From: Bacteroidota bacterium
Lineage (GTDB): Bacteria > Bacteroidota > Bacteroidia > Chitinophagales > Chitinophagaceae
Direction of reading: 5' to 3'
Length of the DNA stretch: 64,000 nucleotides
Assembly: GCA_016711825.1 (NCBI GenBank)
Contig: JADJSG010000005.1
Coordinates: 1 to 64,000 of the forward strand
The notes beneath the pieces are model-generated. The model searched no databases. It had not been told where the DNA came from and saw nothing but the letters and a program-made list of their open reading frames with translations. Below, piece after piece: positions 21,675 to 32,162 of this stretch (its first letter is position 1; every line of letters starts with the position of its first letter). The translations under genes and the position numbers were made by a program.

Positions 21675-22160
21675 TCACCACTGACTTTTTCCTCTTGGAA
21701 GTTCCCAAAGTTTTTTATTCTCAGGAACATATGCTGAAATCGAGGTTTCTTTAGTTGACTCTACGATTTCTTTTAAATCCGCATTGGTAATGTGTTTTAC
21801 AATTAAAAGGTTGGCTTCTTCATGATTAAATTCTTTGGCATAAGTGTCTTCAATAATCTTTCTACTGGAGAATTTATCGTTTTCAATTTTATTTTTTAGT
21901 TCTTTCGAAATGCTGTCTTTTGAAATGAAAATAATATAGAAATTCCATCTATCAAACTCGCTTTCTGACATATGTTCAGCAGTTTGATAATTAGCCGCTA
22001 CCATATTTGAAAATCGATTCCAACTATCATTTAATGTAGGGATGTCTGCTTCAAGAAAAAATACATTTATTTTGAATCTTCCCTCATTTATATAGTGATA
22101 GATTTTGCCATTTTCAATGACAAATTCAGGCTTATTTATTTCAATTATTGAAAAAATCAT
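21675..22160 (-). CDS. ABC-three-component middle component (MC1-like)
   Basis: Small protein between the protease and the ATPase. Starting at the ATG at 22160 it is 161 residues: MIFSIIEINKPEF, then INVFFLEADIPTLNDSW, FYIIFISKDSISKELKNKIE and NDKFSSRKIIED. The last block resembles the IENDKFSSRKIV core I associate with the MC1 family of ABC-3C systems. Middle components bridge the ABC ATPase and the effector's C-terminal domain. The frame is open far upstream of this ATG, through 22610, so in this sequence it is continuous with the protease C-terminal domain. Either the two are fused or an indel hides the protease stop. I chose this ATG because family resemblance to the effector domain stops just before it. 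Confidence 0.6.
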   Translation of the reverse strand: MIFSIIEINKPEFVIENGKIYHYINEGRFKINVFFLEADIPTLNDSWNRFSNMVAANYQTAEHMSESEFDRWNFYIIFISKDSISKELKNKIENDKFSSRKIIEDTYAKEFNHEEANLLIVKHITNADLKEIVESTKETSISAYVPENKKLWELPRGKSQW

Positions 22161-23447
22161 CGTACTTAGTCGTTTTATTTCTTTTAAAATATCTTCAAAT
22201 TGTTGAATCGAGAATTGATTTAAGGTATTTTCATTTGAATTAATGCAATCAAATTCAAATGCTTTTAAGTGTATTATTTCCTTTATTTTTGAACTTGTTT
22301 GAACTCTATCAATAGTTTCTGTATCTATTACATTGCCTACATTAAGGATAACTTCACCAGCCGGCATTCTTCTTCTGTTAGCAGAATTAGGAGTTTGATT
22401 AGTGCCTAATAAAACCTGACAATCATTACTATTGATGTTCTCTGACGCTAATAAAAGCACTTCACCATACAAATCATATATATCCTTAGAAGAGTCAGAA
22501 AATATAAATTTTTTAGTAATATTCATTTTGGCTAAAATATCTTCATTAAAACCATCTACATCAAGAAGGCTGATTATTAAAGCATATTCGAGAAATGAAG
22601 TCCAAAAACGCTTACTTTTTTATTCCTGTCGGTGATGTTGAAGACTTTTTAATATAACCACTCGAATAAATAGTATTGAGTTCGCATTTAACTTGTTGGA
22701 ATTGTCGTCTAATAGCAAGTTGTAATTTGGGTTTTAGAGAAGGTAAGGTTTCATTATAGCTGATGATTGAATTGATGAGAACCTCAATATTGGATAAATA
22801 GCTGGGTAGCAATTTTGATAAATTATTACTATCAACTATTTCTTCAAATCTTTTTATTGGTACAACTTGTATTTCTCCATTACAGTCTTCTATTGGTGTT
22901 TGACTTTGAATACCAGCTAATAATAGACTATCAACATTTGTTTTAATAATTCCTCCGCCGGAAAATCCAGAAATTTGCTTGTGATCTAAATGATTAACTA
23001 CTAGTCTTAATGTTATTAAGCTATTGTCGTAAGTAATTAAGTCTCTTATTGCGTGCTTATCGTATTTATCATTGGCCATGCATTTACTTTCAGGGTAACC
23101 TGTCAAGTTAAAGCCATCAAAACCGCTGTTTCTTTCATCAATAAATATTTGATCAAAACCTAAAATTTTATCCAGAACTAGTATTGCAGCATCTGCGTGA
23201 TAGTGTTCATAATAATTCACTCCCTTTTTTAGTTTAATTTCAATAGGAGTTTCCTGATCAGTTGATAATCTATAACTAATTCTATCTTTAGCTCTTTTGT
23301 ATCCGGGCCGTTATCAGGTTCTACGTCTTTATAAAAAATGTGTTTGGCAGAAAGGATATAGGTTTTTGTTTCGTCCAAAGGTTGGAACAAAACACCACTA
23401 CCGCCATCTAAAATGACTGTATATCTTTTTAAATCATTTTCGTTCAT
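22161..23447 (-). CDS. Trypsin-like serine protease with C-terminal ABC-3C effector domain (frame breaks)
   Basis: Likely effector. The start ATG at 23447 gives MNENDLKRYTVILDGGSGVLF and SAKHIF, with the catalytic His in the AKHIF block. After one shift near 23260 come YHADAAILVLDKILGFD (catalytic Asp region) and QISGFSGGGIIKTNVDSLLL, with Ser in GFSGGG; the His-Asp-Ser order is that of trypsin folds. After a second shift near 22615 the chain goes on with FWTSFLEYALIISLLDVDGF, KKFIFSDSSKDIYDLYGEVL and a segment with GEVILNVGNVID, which resemble the C-terminal domains that attach effectors to ABC-3C modules. No signal peptide, so a cytoplasmic protease. Its ATG overlaps the MBL stop by one base. 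The exact end is uncertain: no stop separates it from the middle component. Confidence 0.65.
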
Positions 23448-24499
23448 CAAAACTCATTTTGCATTTTAGATTTAAAATTTGAATAATCTTTCCAGTCTTG
23501 TGCTGAAAAAATGATATCCTTCAAAGCATAGTTGAAATAAATAAAAGCATTAGGGTTATTATGTACAATTCTGGCTATTGTTCTCTTGTTGGGTAACCCG
23601 TGTTTAGTTGCATTTGAACTTATAAGATAATTGTTTGCTTTTATGATTTCCAAAAGTTCTTTGCTGGTATTATACATACTCCCATGATGTGACACTTTCA
23701 CCAATTCCGCATTTAGTGGGTTATCTTTATTATAACCAAATTTGTTTAAACCCTCGATTACAACAGATGGATGAGAATCAGCTAAAAAAAGGAAATTTTT
23801 GTCTTCATATTCCATCATAAAGGCTATAGAACTTCCATTGGCAACACTATTATCTTCCTGAAATTTAAAACCAAGTTGAATTTCTTCATCAATAAATTCT
23901 TTCAAAGAAGTTTGAAAATCATATTCGCCTCCGCTTGTGAAATAATCCTTTTGCTTTTGATATAATCTTAAAAGTTTATCTAATTTATCGTCATTTGGTG
24001 ACAAAATTTTGAATTTCAAACCAAATAAATCATATGTTAAACCTTGCTCAATAATTTCTCCTTCCCATAAATGATTATCTCGCAGATATTTTTCGAATTT
24101 AATTCCTTGCTTAGGACTCGTGTGAAAATTACCAGCTTCTTGGGCTATTTCAATATCCAAATCTTTGTTTTCCTTACTCGTAAACTTCTCAGCTATTTCT
24201 TTTCCCGAATTGAACCAAACCTTTTTTATAAGACTAACAGCTTCTTTGTCTTTGTTTAGCCATCTCAAAATGCCCCCAATATGGTCGTCGTCAAAATGGG
24301 TTAGAACAAGAAGATCAATGAATTGCTTGTCTTCTCGGATTTTTTTAATTACTTCATGCAAATCTCCCTTTACATTTGATATGGTCTTAAAAGTATCACC
24401 AATTCCTCCATCAATAAGAATATTCCTTGGTATCTCATTTTCGAGAAATGAAATCAAAATAGAGTCGCCGTTAAAAGCCTTTAAAAATTTTATCCTCAT
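23447..24499 (-). CDS. MBL-fold hydrolase, ComEC-C-terminal-like
   Basis: Intact 350-residue metallo-beta-lactamase fold protein without signal peptide or membrane segment. Metal motif LVLTHFDDDHIGG (His68, Asp70, Asp72, His73), a later LFLADSHPS Asp, and KVSHHGSMYNTSKELL, the HHGS block found in ComEC/Rec2-type MBL domains. Such stand-alone MBL proteins often act on nucleic acids or nucleotides; the substrate here is unknown. It starts 20 bases after sbcC and its stop overlaps the protease start by one base, so it joins SbcCD to the ABC-3C-like genes in one transcription unit. MBL proteins are known partners in several trypsin/ABC-3C neighbourhoods, which supports a role in the same system. 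Confidence 0.8.
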   Translation of the reverse strand: MRIKFLKAFNGDSILISFLENEIPRNILIDGGIGDTFKTISNVKGDLHEVIKKIREDKQFIDLLVLTHFDDDHIGGILRWLNKDKEAVSLIKKVWFNSGKEIAEKFTSKENKDLDIEIAQEAGNFHTSPKQGIKFEKYLRDNHLWEGEIIEQGLTYDLFGLKFKILSPNDDKLDKLLRLYQKQKDYFTSGGEYDFQTSLKEFIDEEIQLGFKFQEDNSVANGSSIAFMMEYEDKNFLFLADSHPSVVIEGLNKFGYNKDNPLNAELVKVSHHGSMYNTSKELLEIIKANNYLISSNATKHGLPNKRTIARIVHNNPNAFIYFNYALKDIIFSAQDWKDYSNFKSKMQNEF

Positions 24500-24519
24500 A
24501 AATACAACTTCTTTTAGTT

Positions 24520-27500
24520 TTAAAATCCAATTACCTCCACCTTGCTTTTCCCGCTCTGCTGCTTACTCACCTTAATCTGCACCGGTATTCGCTCAGTCAT
24601 TTCCTGCACATGAGAAATCACTCCTACCTTACGACCTTGATTGTGCAAACGCTCTAATGCATCCATCGCAATATTTAATGTTTCTGGATCTAATGAACCG
24701 AACCCTTCATCAATAAAAAGAGACTCGACCTGCATACGGTTAGAGGAAAGTGAAGCCAAGCCCAATGCCAATGCCAGCGACACTAAAAAAGATTCACCTC
24801 CGGAAAGTGAAAACACCGTGCGAATTTCGTCACCCATATCCTGATCCAGTACTTGTAACCCAACTGAGCCGGGAATACGCTGCAACAAGTATCGCTTACT
24901 AAGCATTTCCAAATGCATATTTGCAAAACCAAGCAGTACATCCAATGTATATTCCTGCGCAATCTGCCGGAACTTCTTGCCATCAGCTGAGCCTATAATA
25001 TCGTTTAGCTTTGCCCAGTTCTCTGCGATCAATGCTTTTGCTTCAATCGATTTTAATAAGTCTCCTATCTTTTGTTTATTTGTTTCATCCAGTCGTAAAC
25101 TATAATCTATATCGTTGACATCCTGATTATTCTTTTGAAAAATAATTTTTATATCATTCAGTAATATCTGCAACTCATCAACTGGTCTTTCAGACATTCG
25201 TTTTTCTGCATGTTTTTCCTGAGCGGCTTTTCGTTCATTTAAAACCGATAGTGACTGCGTAACTGCATCATCAATGGCCCGCAATTCCTTACGTTCTGTT
25301 TGTATCCATTCGGGAGTAAGTGCCAATAGTTGTACCAATCCGTTTTCATCCATAGCAGAACTAAATTGACTATTAAAAGATATAAGCCATTGATCTATTG
25401 TTCTAGTAAATTCACTTATATGTTGTTGCAACTTTTTGGCATCTTCCTCTGTCTGCGTCTTTTGGGTAATAACTCGTGTTAATTCATTAGTAAGTTTGTC
25501 GTTTGCTATCCTATGCTTGTCAATAGTTTGTCTTGCTGCATCGATCGCCAGTTTGAAATCCGCTTCTACTTTTAATACCTCTTCTCCATTGAAAAAGCTT
25601 TTTCGTTTATTGACCAAATCGTCCTTTTGCAGTTGTAATGCTGTAAGAGTATTTACTTTTTTGTTCTTTTCTACTAATAGTCTTTGTACTACGTCATTCA
25701 AATTTTTTAGAGTTGCTAATAATATATTGTGCTTACCGGAATTTTCTTCAAGCAGTTTGTTATTGGATTTCCATAGTTCTGAAAAATCGTTAATTTGTTT
25801 GATAAATACTTCCGGGGTTTCTTTCCAGTGACCAAACCAACCTTTAGAAGCGAAATAGGATGACAATAAATTTTCGACATCCGCAAGACTGCCGTTTGCT
25901 TTTTGCTGCTCGCTTGTATATTGATTAAGCTGCTCCTGAAGGGATAGTATCTTTCGTTCAGTATCCTTTATTGTGTTTCTAATTTCAACCAGCTGTATAT
26001 TTAATTTGTCTAGTTGATCCTTTTGTTTTTCAAGATTTTGCTTTTGAGAATTGAAGGTATGTATTTGCTCGAACAAATTTTCTGCAATTCTCTTTTCTCT
26101 TTTAATTGCTGTTGCAGCCATACAAGTTTTTGGTAATCTGGTATGTCTTCGCATTGCTTTTGAATAGATAATCCATTCCAGGTTTCTTTGTACCCCTTTA
26201 AAGTATATTCGACTGTTGCTAATTCAGTTTCCTGAGTAATAATTATCTTTTGTAACTGATTGCACGCTTCCTGTAATGTACTGTGGTTAGTAAGTGATTG
26301 TGAATATTCAATTTCGTGGTTTTGATGAGCTGTCTCCATATTTGCCAATACATGATTGAGCTGTGGATTGTGCATAGCATAAGGATGATCTTTACTGCCA
26401 CAAACCGGACATTCCTCACTGTCAATAAGTTGCGAACGCAGTGTTTCCACATTTTCTGTAGCGGCCAAACGGGCTTTTCCCCAAATAGATAATGAAGTTT
26501 CCCGTTGGGTTTTTGTAAATGCCAACTGTGTACCTGCATCCTCTAATAATTTTTCCTTATCATCTAATTCTTTTTTATTTTGACTATTCTTTTGGGTTAA
26601 GTTATTTAAACTATTGAGTGTACTAAACAATAACTTCCAATGTGCTTCGGCAATAATTAGTTCTTCTATAGTAAGGTCAACCACTGATTTGTCTTTCTCA
26701 AGAGTAGCTATCGGTATTTTGGATAACAAAGATTTTTTTTTATTATACTCCAGTTCAGAAGTCTGAACTTCTTCCTGTATTGCATTACATTGCTTGTTAA
26801 GATTTTCTTTTTGCAGTTTTAATGTTGTAGTGACTCCCTCCGCTTTGTTTATCTCTTCTGAAATGGACTTTAAGGAATTTAACAGTTTACCAGCATCAGT
26901 TAGTTTTGATATAATTATATTTTGATTATCTGCCACCGGTTGTCTCACTGTATTTTCCTCTTTCCATTTAGCTAACTTATCTAAACTATTCCTTAGGAGT
27001 TTTCCTTGCTCCTGTTGGTCCAGAAATTGCTTTTCCTCTTCTTTATAATATTCATTTGCAATTGTAAATTCATCCGAGGCCTTGGTAATTTGTTCCGCTC
27101 TTTCCAGAAGCTGAACATCTATTGCTGGCTTCATTCAAAAGAGGCTGCGCATCATCACCGGTTTTGATTTTAGTGGCTAAATCAGCTTCAGCATTCTGTG
27201 CTAATAAATCCAACTCTATTTTTTGTTTCTGAAATTCGGCAAGTTCTTTTTCAAGTTGCTGTATTGCTTTTGTTTTAGAAATTAATAAATCGTTTGTTGT
27301 CTGCTGTCCTTCCACCCATTTTCTTGCAGCTTGAACATGTTCGACCTGCTTTAGCTTCTCCTCTCTAACAAATGTATTATTTTTTGTGGCGATCGCCTTA
27401 TCATATAACCCCTGAGCAGCGACCTGGTTGGATTGTAATGCTGCCAATTGTTCATACCATGTAATTTCTTTATTTAATTTTTCTATCTCCTTTTGCTGTG

Positions 27501-28250
27501 TCAGTATAGTAGCACTTAATTCCGATTTTTAGTTCCCAGAGTAGACAATTCTTCGATAGTAAGTGTAGATATACCTTCTCTTTGAAGATTTAATTCCCGA
27601 AGTTTCAGGTTTTCATCCCTGTGGTTCTCGAAGATTCGTTTAGAGATTTCTGAGTAAATATGTGTGCCTGTCAGTTTCTCCAGCAAGGATGATTTTTCAT
27701 CCTTTCCCGCTTTTAAGAACGCTGTAAAATCTCCTTGTGCCAATAATACAGAGCGCGTGAACTGATCAAAATTCAAACCTACAAGCCGTTCTATTTCTTC
27801 CAGCAATTCTGTTTTCCTGCCTGGAATATCTGTATTCGTGTTAATATTTTTTAAGGAAATGCTAAAAGGCTGTAAACTCCCTTCCGCTTTATTTCTTGCA
27901 CGTCTTACACACCAATTCGCCCTGTAATGCTGACCATCAACCCCCACAAAATCAACCTCCGCAAAACCTTCTGTCGTGCCATCACGAAGTATAGCTCTTG
28001 CATCGCCCTGCTGAATTGTATTGCCCTGTACATCCTTAATTTCGATACCACTTTCCTTTGCTTGAAAATATCTTGGGGTTTTCGCATATAATGCAAGGCA
28101 GAGTGCATCCAAAATAGTAGATTTACCTGCACCGGTCGGACCTGTAATTGCAAAAATGCCAGCTGTATCTAATGGTGGTTTTGTAAAATCTATTTCTGTG
28201 ATACCCTCCAGGGAAGCAAGGTTCTTTATTCGGATAGCTGATATTTTCAT
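24520..28250 (-). CDS. sbcC: Exonuclease SbcC, Rad50-like ATPase subunit (frame breaks)
   Basis: ATPase of the SbcCD (Rad50-Mre11 type) nuclease that cuts hairpins and DNA ends. About 1,240 codons. The N-terminal head has MKISAIRIKNLASLEG and Walker A ITGPTGAGKSTILDALCLAL (residues 36-55) and the Q-loop region SVLLAQGDFTAFLKAG. Long coiled coils flank the zinc hook CPVCGSKDHPYAMH. The C-terminal head has FSLSGGESFLVSLALALGLA and Walker B VESLFIDEGFGSLDPE and ends KSKVEVIGF. Four frames, with shifts near 27520, 27120 and 26150. The ATG overlaps the sbcD stop by 4 bases. This copy is on the island, so the chromosome may hold another. Confidence 0.93.
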
Positions 28251-29493
28251 TCGTCATCCGTTTGAGCGGCTTCCATCGTTGCCTGGTTAAACAATATAAG
28301 CAAATTATCAGGTACAGCTGTATTGTATCGTGCTTCATATACTTTCTCAAATACATCCACTGGCTTCAATTCTTCCAATTTACCCGGTGTAATATTTTTC
28401 GAATTGTCGGTTGATCCAGTTTCTCCTTTAGTTGAACTCTTAATAGTGGCAAATCTTACATTTTTCCCTTCCACCGCAGATTGTATCTTATGTCTTAATG
28501 ACGGCTCAGGGCCATCCAACAGTACAAGAACTTCTAAATAGGGGGCAGATGGAGAGTCATCCTTCATTTCAGGCAATTGTTGAAGTGCAATTAGAACTTC
28601 GGTTAAAGTACTGGGAACAGTTGGGACACGAAGTAAAGAAACAGATATTGGTATCTCGATAGTTTTCAATTCACTGACTTTTTGCTCAACTAGGTCGAAT
28701 ACAACTACCTGATGTTTATAGTTGAGTTCTGAAAATGACATGGGCAAAGGGCTACCACAGTATCGAATATGTTCTTTACCACCAAGCCGCTGAGCTTTGT
28801 GTATATGACCTAATGCTACATATTGAATATCTTCATGAAAAGCTGATGCGGAAATACATTCGATACCACCCATAATTAACCTTTCCGAATTATCCATATC
28901 CGAAATTTCTGAGTTCTGAGCATGTAAATGGCCCATGCAAATGACGGATTGATTATCTTGTTTTTTCGAAAGTGCATACTGATATGCTTCCATGTATAGG
29001 GCTGTAACACCTGCAGTATAGGGATTTTCCACATCAGCAACTACAGGATAATCCCCCAAACGTAAAAATGGTATAGCCAAACACCATGCTTTAATATCTC
29101 CTGACTTATCTTTAAGAGGAATAATTAATTTTTCATAATTAATACTGCCATCTTCGCTTTTTTCAATAAGACCAATGATGTGTATATTGGAAGATTCAAG
29201 CAGCGGCTTGGGTGATTCCAGTCGTGCAGCAGAATCATGATTGCCTGCTGTAATGATTATTTGTAAATCAGGTGAAGTTTTCACCGCCTTATTTAAAAAA
29301 GAATAAAACATTTTGACCGACGCAGCCGATGGGTTAGACAGATCAAATACATCACCACTGATCAGCAACACATTAATTGCTTCTTGCGAAAGTGTGCTCA
29401 AAAGCCAGTCTAAAATTGCTGATGTTCATAAGTACGGTCATACTCGTGAAACATTTGGCCAATATGCCAATCAGCAGTATGTAATATTTTCAT
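28247..29493 (-). CDS. sbcD: Exonuclease SbcD, Mre11-like nuclease subunit (one frame break)
   Basis: Mn-dependent calcineurin-like phosphodiesterase of the SbcCD complex. The start at 29493 gives MKILHTADWHIGQMFHEYDR with the first metal motif (DWHIG). After one shift near 29420 come NVLLISGDVFDLSNPSAASV (GDxxD), IIITAGNHDSAARLESPKPL (GNHD), MGHLHAQN and YVALGHIHKAQRLG (GHxH). The C-terminal capping domain runs to DNLLILFNQATMEAAQTDDE. About 415 codons, typical. First gene of the minus-strand run that continues into sbcC, the MBL hydrolase and the ABC-3C-like genes, so it probably sets their transcription. Confidence 0.94.
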
Positions 29494-29819
29494 GGTTAAT
29501 CTGGAACACAATTTAGAGAATAAATATTTAATATTTATCTATTGGGTCAAAAAGATAGTAAAATAGTCGAATACAAGTAGCTTAAATTAGAACAATGGAC
29601 TTAGTTACTTTCCAACACCTTTAAAAAAAATTAGAAAATTTTGCATTTTAGAACTTTTTTCTCTATTTCGTTTACACCTTTTAAAGAAAATTGTCACATA
29701 AGTTGCAATAAGGATTCATGAAACCCAATTAAGTCCCATTGAAAGAAATTGTGTATTGAATAAATTTTTCTTATGAATTGCTCTGCTAATCTTTCGGCGA
29801 CAATTACTTGGTATTATTC
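29494..29819. other. Gap between sbcD and the integrase/barrel chimera
   Basis: 326 AT-rich bases with no open frame, no RNA gene and no clear promoter box. It must hold the promoter of the sbcD-led run. Confidence 0.5.
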
Positions 29820-30728
29820 TTAATACTCCCTCCCCATTCCAATAACCACCATTGGCCTTTTTTGATTTGACTGATTGATATTTTGCCAAGCTAGATCAAC
29901 TCTCACAAAATAACTAAGTAGGGTTGTTCTCAATCCAAATCCGTAGCCTATTGCCCAGGTTGGTAGCTTTTGGTTTAATGATGGCGTCCAAGCATTTCCA
30001 ATGTCAATAAAAGGGACGAACTGCATATTATTTAATGAGTTTAGTGAGGTGTATTTGTTGTAGAAAGTATTGAGAATCGGGAGTCGTATTTCGGAATTAA
30101 GTAATAGATAGGTGTTACCGGTTCTGATATTTTGAGTATAACCTCTAAGACTGTTTGCATAGGAAATAAAACTATAATTATCGCCTGGAATGAAATGAAC
30201 GGAAGTATCTGTTCGGGGTGCAAGCCAATTAGTTGTACCACCAAGTACATACATCATTCCCCTAGTTTCTCCTCCCGAAATTGCTCCTGATAGTTTATTA
30301 GCTAAAACAATATTCTTGTAGAGAGGTACATAGTGTCTCACATCCATTCCCACATGTACAAAGCCATTTTGCACCTCCTTAATTTGGTATTGATATTCAA
30401 AAAAGACTTTTGCCCTAAATCCAGTCCTGACAAATTGAATGGGCTGTTGCGTTCTATCAACTTGGTATTGCAGCTTAGCAAGTGACCACAATTGCGAAGT
30501 ATGATGATTGACACGTAAGGAATTTGGGTAGCCTTTTTTTACTTTCTTTTGCTTTTCATCCCATTGGGACTCTTCCACACAGATACCAGTGGTAATAAAC
30601 CAGGAAACTCTATCTTTGGTAACCCTGATATAGATAGGATACTCACCGTTCCGGTTCACTTTATTTTCTTCAACAATATGCTTACCGATACACTCATTTT
30701 TCAAAAAGGTACAATAAATGAACAACAT
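29820..30728 (-). pseudogene. Chimeric ORF: integrase arm domain fused to an outer-membrane barrel fragment
   Basis: Uninterrupted 302-codon frame built of two unrelated pieces. Residues 15 to about 80 (KHIVEENKVNRNGEYPIYIR, WFITTGICVEESQWDEKQKK, VKKGYPNSLRVNHH) are the N-terminal arm DNA-binding domain of Bacteroidota tyrosine recombinases. From about residue 82 (LAKLQYQVDRTQQPIQFVRT) to the end (VVIGMGREY) it is the C-terminal part of a D15/BamA-like surface barrel, with FVPFIDIGNAWTP and YGFGLRTTLLSYFVRVDLAW. The catalytic domain of the integrase and the front of the barrel protein are gone. The start lies 112 bases from attR, where an island integrase is expected. I infer that a deletion joined the two genes in frame; the product has no signal peptide and is probably not functional. 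Confidence 0.75.
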
Positions 30729-30839
30729 TTATAAGTTTTAAAAAAACTTTAAAAAACCTTATTTGTCTTTAAAGGACTGTATTCATTGATTCTTAGGACT
30801 TACAAAGATTTTACAAAACTGCCAAAAACTGATTTTAAC

Positions 30840-30908
30840 AGTCCCGTCCGGTCCGCAAAAACGAACAAAAACCCTTGTAAATGAATCATTTATGAGGGTT
30901 TTTTGTTT
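30840..30908 (+). repeat. attR: second copy of the 69-bp repeat
   Basis: Identical to 8772-8840. It holds only the last 16 bases of tRNA-Asp plus the terminator, so the full tRNA is preserved at the left end alone. Confidence 0.93.
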
Positions 30909-31050
30909 TTGGGGGGTGTTTTGAAACGCATTATTTATTTACATCTTTTACTATTCCAGCTCAATATTTCCCATCCATTAAATTCCATACCAAATAATTA
31001 AAACACCCTCTCTCTCATTTACATACTCTTAAAATAAATATCCGATGTAT

Positions 31051-31058
31051 TATATTTG
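31051..31058 (+). promoter_or_regulatory. Putative -7 box ahead of the AraC-like gene
   Basis: TATATTTG fits TAnnTTTG, 210 bases before the ATG. A -33 element is not visible. Motif match only. Confidence 0.3.
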
Positions 31059-31268
31059 TATAGAATATTCCATCCTGATATTATGTCCAATGATACCCAT
31101 TAGATTGCTTTTTTGAATAATATTGAATACGGTTAATGCTTAAATGAATAAACGATTGCTGAACGCAAATAGATTTTTTGTAGGTATCATAGGCATACAA
31201 TAACAATCAATGGCATCTTCCATTTGAAAACCCGTTGTATAAAAAAGTTGAAATTATAATCGTTATTC

Positions 31269-32080
31269 ATGACACAAACATCTGATATCTTTTTCCCCAC
31301 CGATGAAATCGAAAAAACATTTCTAAATTGTATTTGGCGTATCACGGATTTTGATTCAAACAAAAGAAAAGAAATCATTTTGCCAAAAGGGACCGTCGAA
31401 ATTATTTTTAATTTTTCAGACAATATCAGCTACTTCAATCCTTCGTCTCAGGTGAAAAAAAAATTACCCCTCGTTTTTATGAACGGGATCAATTTTAAAC
31501 CATTTGAACTATACAAAACAGGCCGACAGGCTTTTTTAGGGATTCAACTAAATGGTATTGGACTGCGTTTGCTTTTTAATATTTCAGCTCATGAAGCCAA
31601 AAACAACATATACGATGGGAAAAATGTATGCGTGCATTTACACTCACTTGCTGAACAACTTTATGCTGAACAATCATTCAGTCAACAAGTTGCCATGATC
31701 TTAACCTGGATACGAAAAAAATGCCTTTATCAAATCATCAATTTCCTATTCAACGTGTTCAAAAATTGTTGCATTTAAATTTTGCCCACGACCTGACTGT
31801 CAAAAAAATGAGTCATGAAATTTGTTTGTCAGATAGACAACTGAGAAGGTTTTCGCATGAATGGTTAGGAATGAATACAGAAGCCTTTATGCTGTATCAA
31901 AAATACCTTCGCTGTTTGCATTCGTTGCATCATGCAAACCAAACACTTACCACTATTGGTTTGGAAGCAGGTTATTACGATCAGTCGCATTTCATACGCG
32001 AATTTAAATCCTTTACAAACCTTACACCCAAACAGTATCAAGAAGCAAATACAGGCTTGCCAGGTCATATTTTTGTATAA
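31269..32080 (+). CDS. AraC-family transcriptional regulator (one frame break)
   Basis: Regulator of about 270 residues. The N-terminal sensor part (DIFFPTDEIEKTFLNCIWRI, LPKGTVEIIFNFSDNISYF, FLGIQLNGIGLRLLF) resembles the DUF6597-type domain often found in Bacteroidota AraC proteins. After a shift near 31725 the C-terminal DNA-binding domain reads LSDRQLRRFSHEWLGMNTEA (first helix-turn-helix) and SLHHANQTLTTIGLEAGYYD, SHFIREFKSFTNLTPKQYQ (second HTH and the family signature). It begins about 360 bases beyond attR and is followed after 82 bases by the methyltransferase gene, a likely target; that link is inferred from position. Confidence 0.85.
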
Positions 32081-32162
32081 CCCATAAATGTCCGAATTAT
32101 ACAATTTAATGCATCTCCCTTCGAAAGATCTTTGCAATATCTAATCAATACATTGCAAACCT

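Larger units (their letters stand above)
8772..30908. mobile_element. 22.1-kb genomic island in tRNA-Asp with defence cargo
   Basis: Block bounded by the 69-bp perfect repeats attL (8772-8840) and attR (30840-30908). It carries Wadjet jetABCD, an IS5-family element, IS3 debris, an SbcCD plus ABC-three-component-like operon, and an integrase remnant 112 bases inside attR. None of the core-genome genes interrupt it, and all functional cargo is on the minus strand. No intact integrase, relaxase or conjugation gene is seen, so it looks fixed. Boundaries are read directly; the mechanism (tyrosine integrase into a tRNA) is inferred from the integrase arm domain and known habits of such islands. Confidence 0.88.

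Noticed and set aside
9116..30728. Prophage or conjugative element interpretation of the island
   Set aside because: No capsid, terminase, portal, relaxase, type IV secretion or replication genes are present; only a truncated integrase arm remains.
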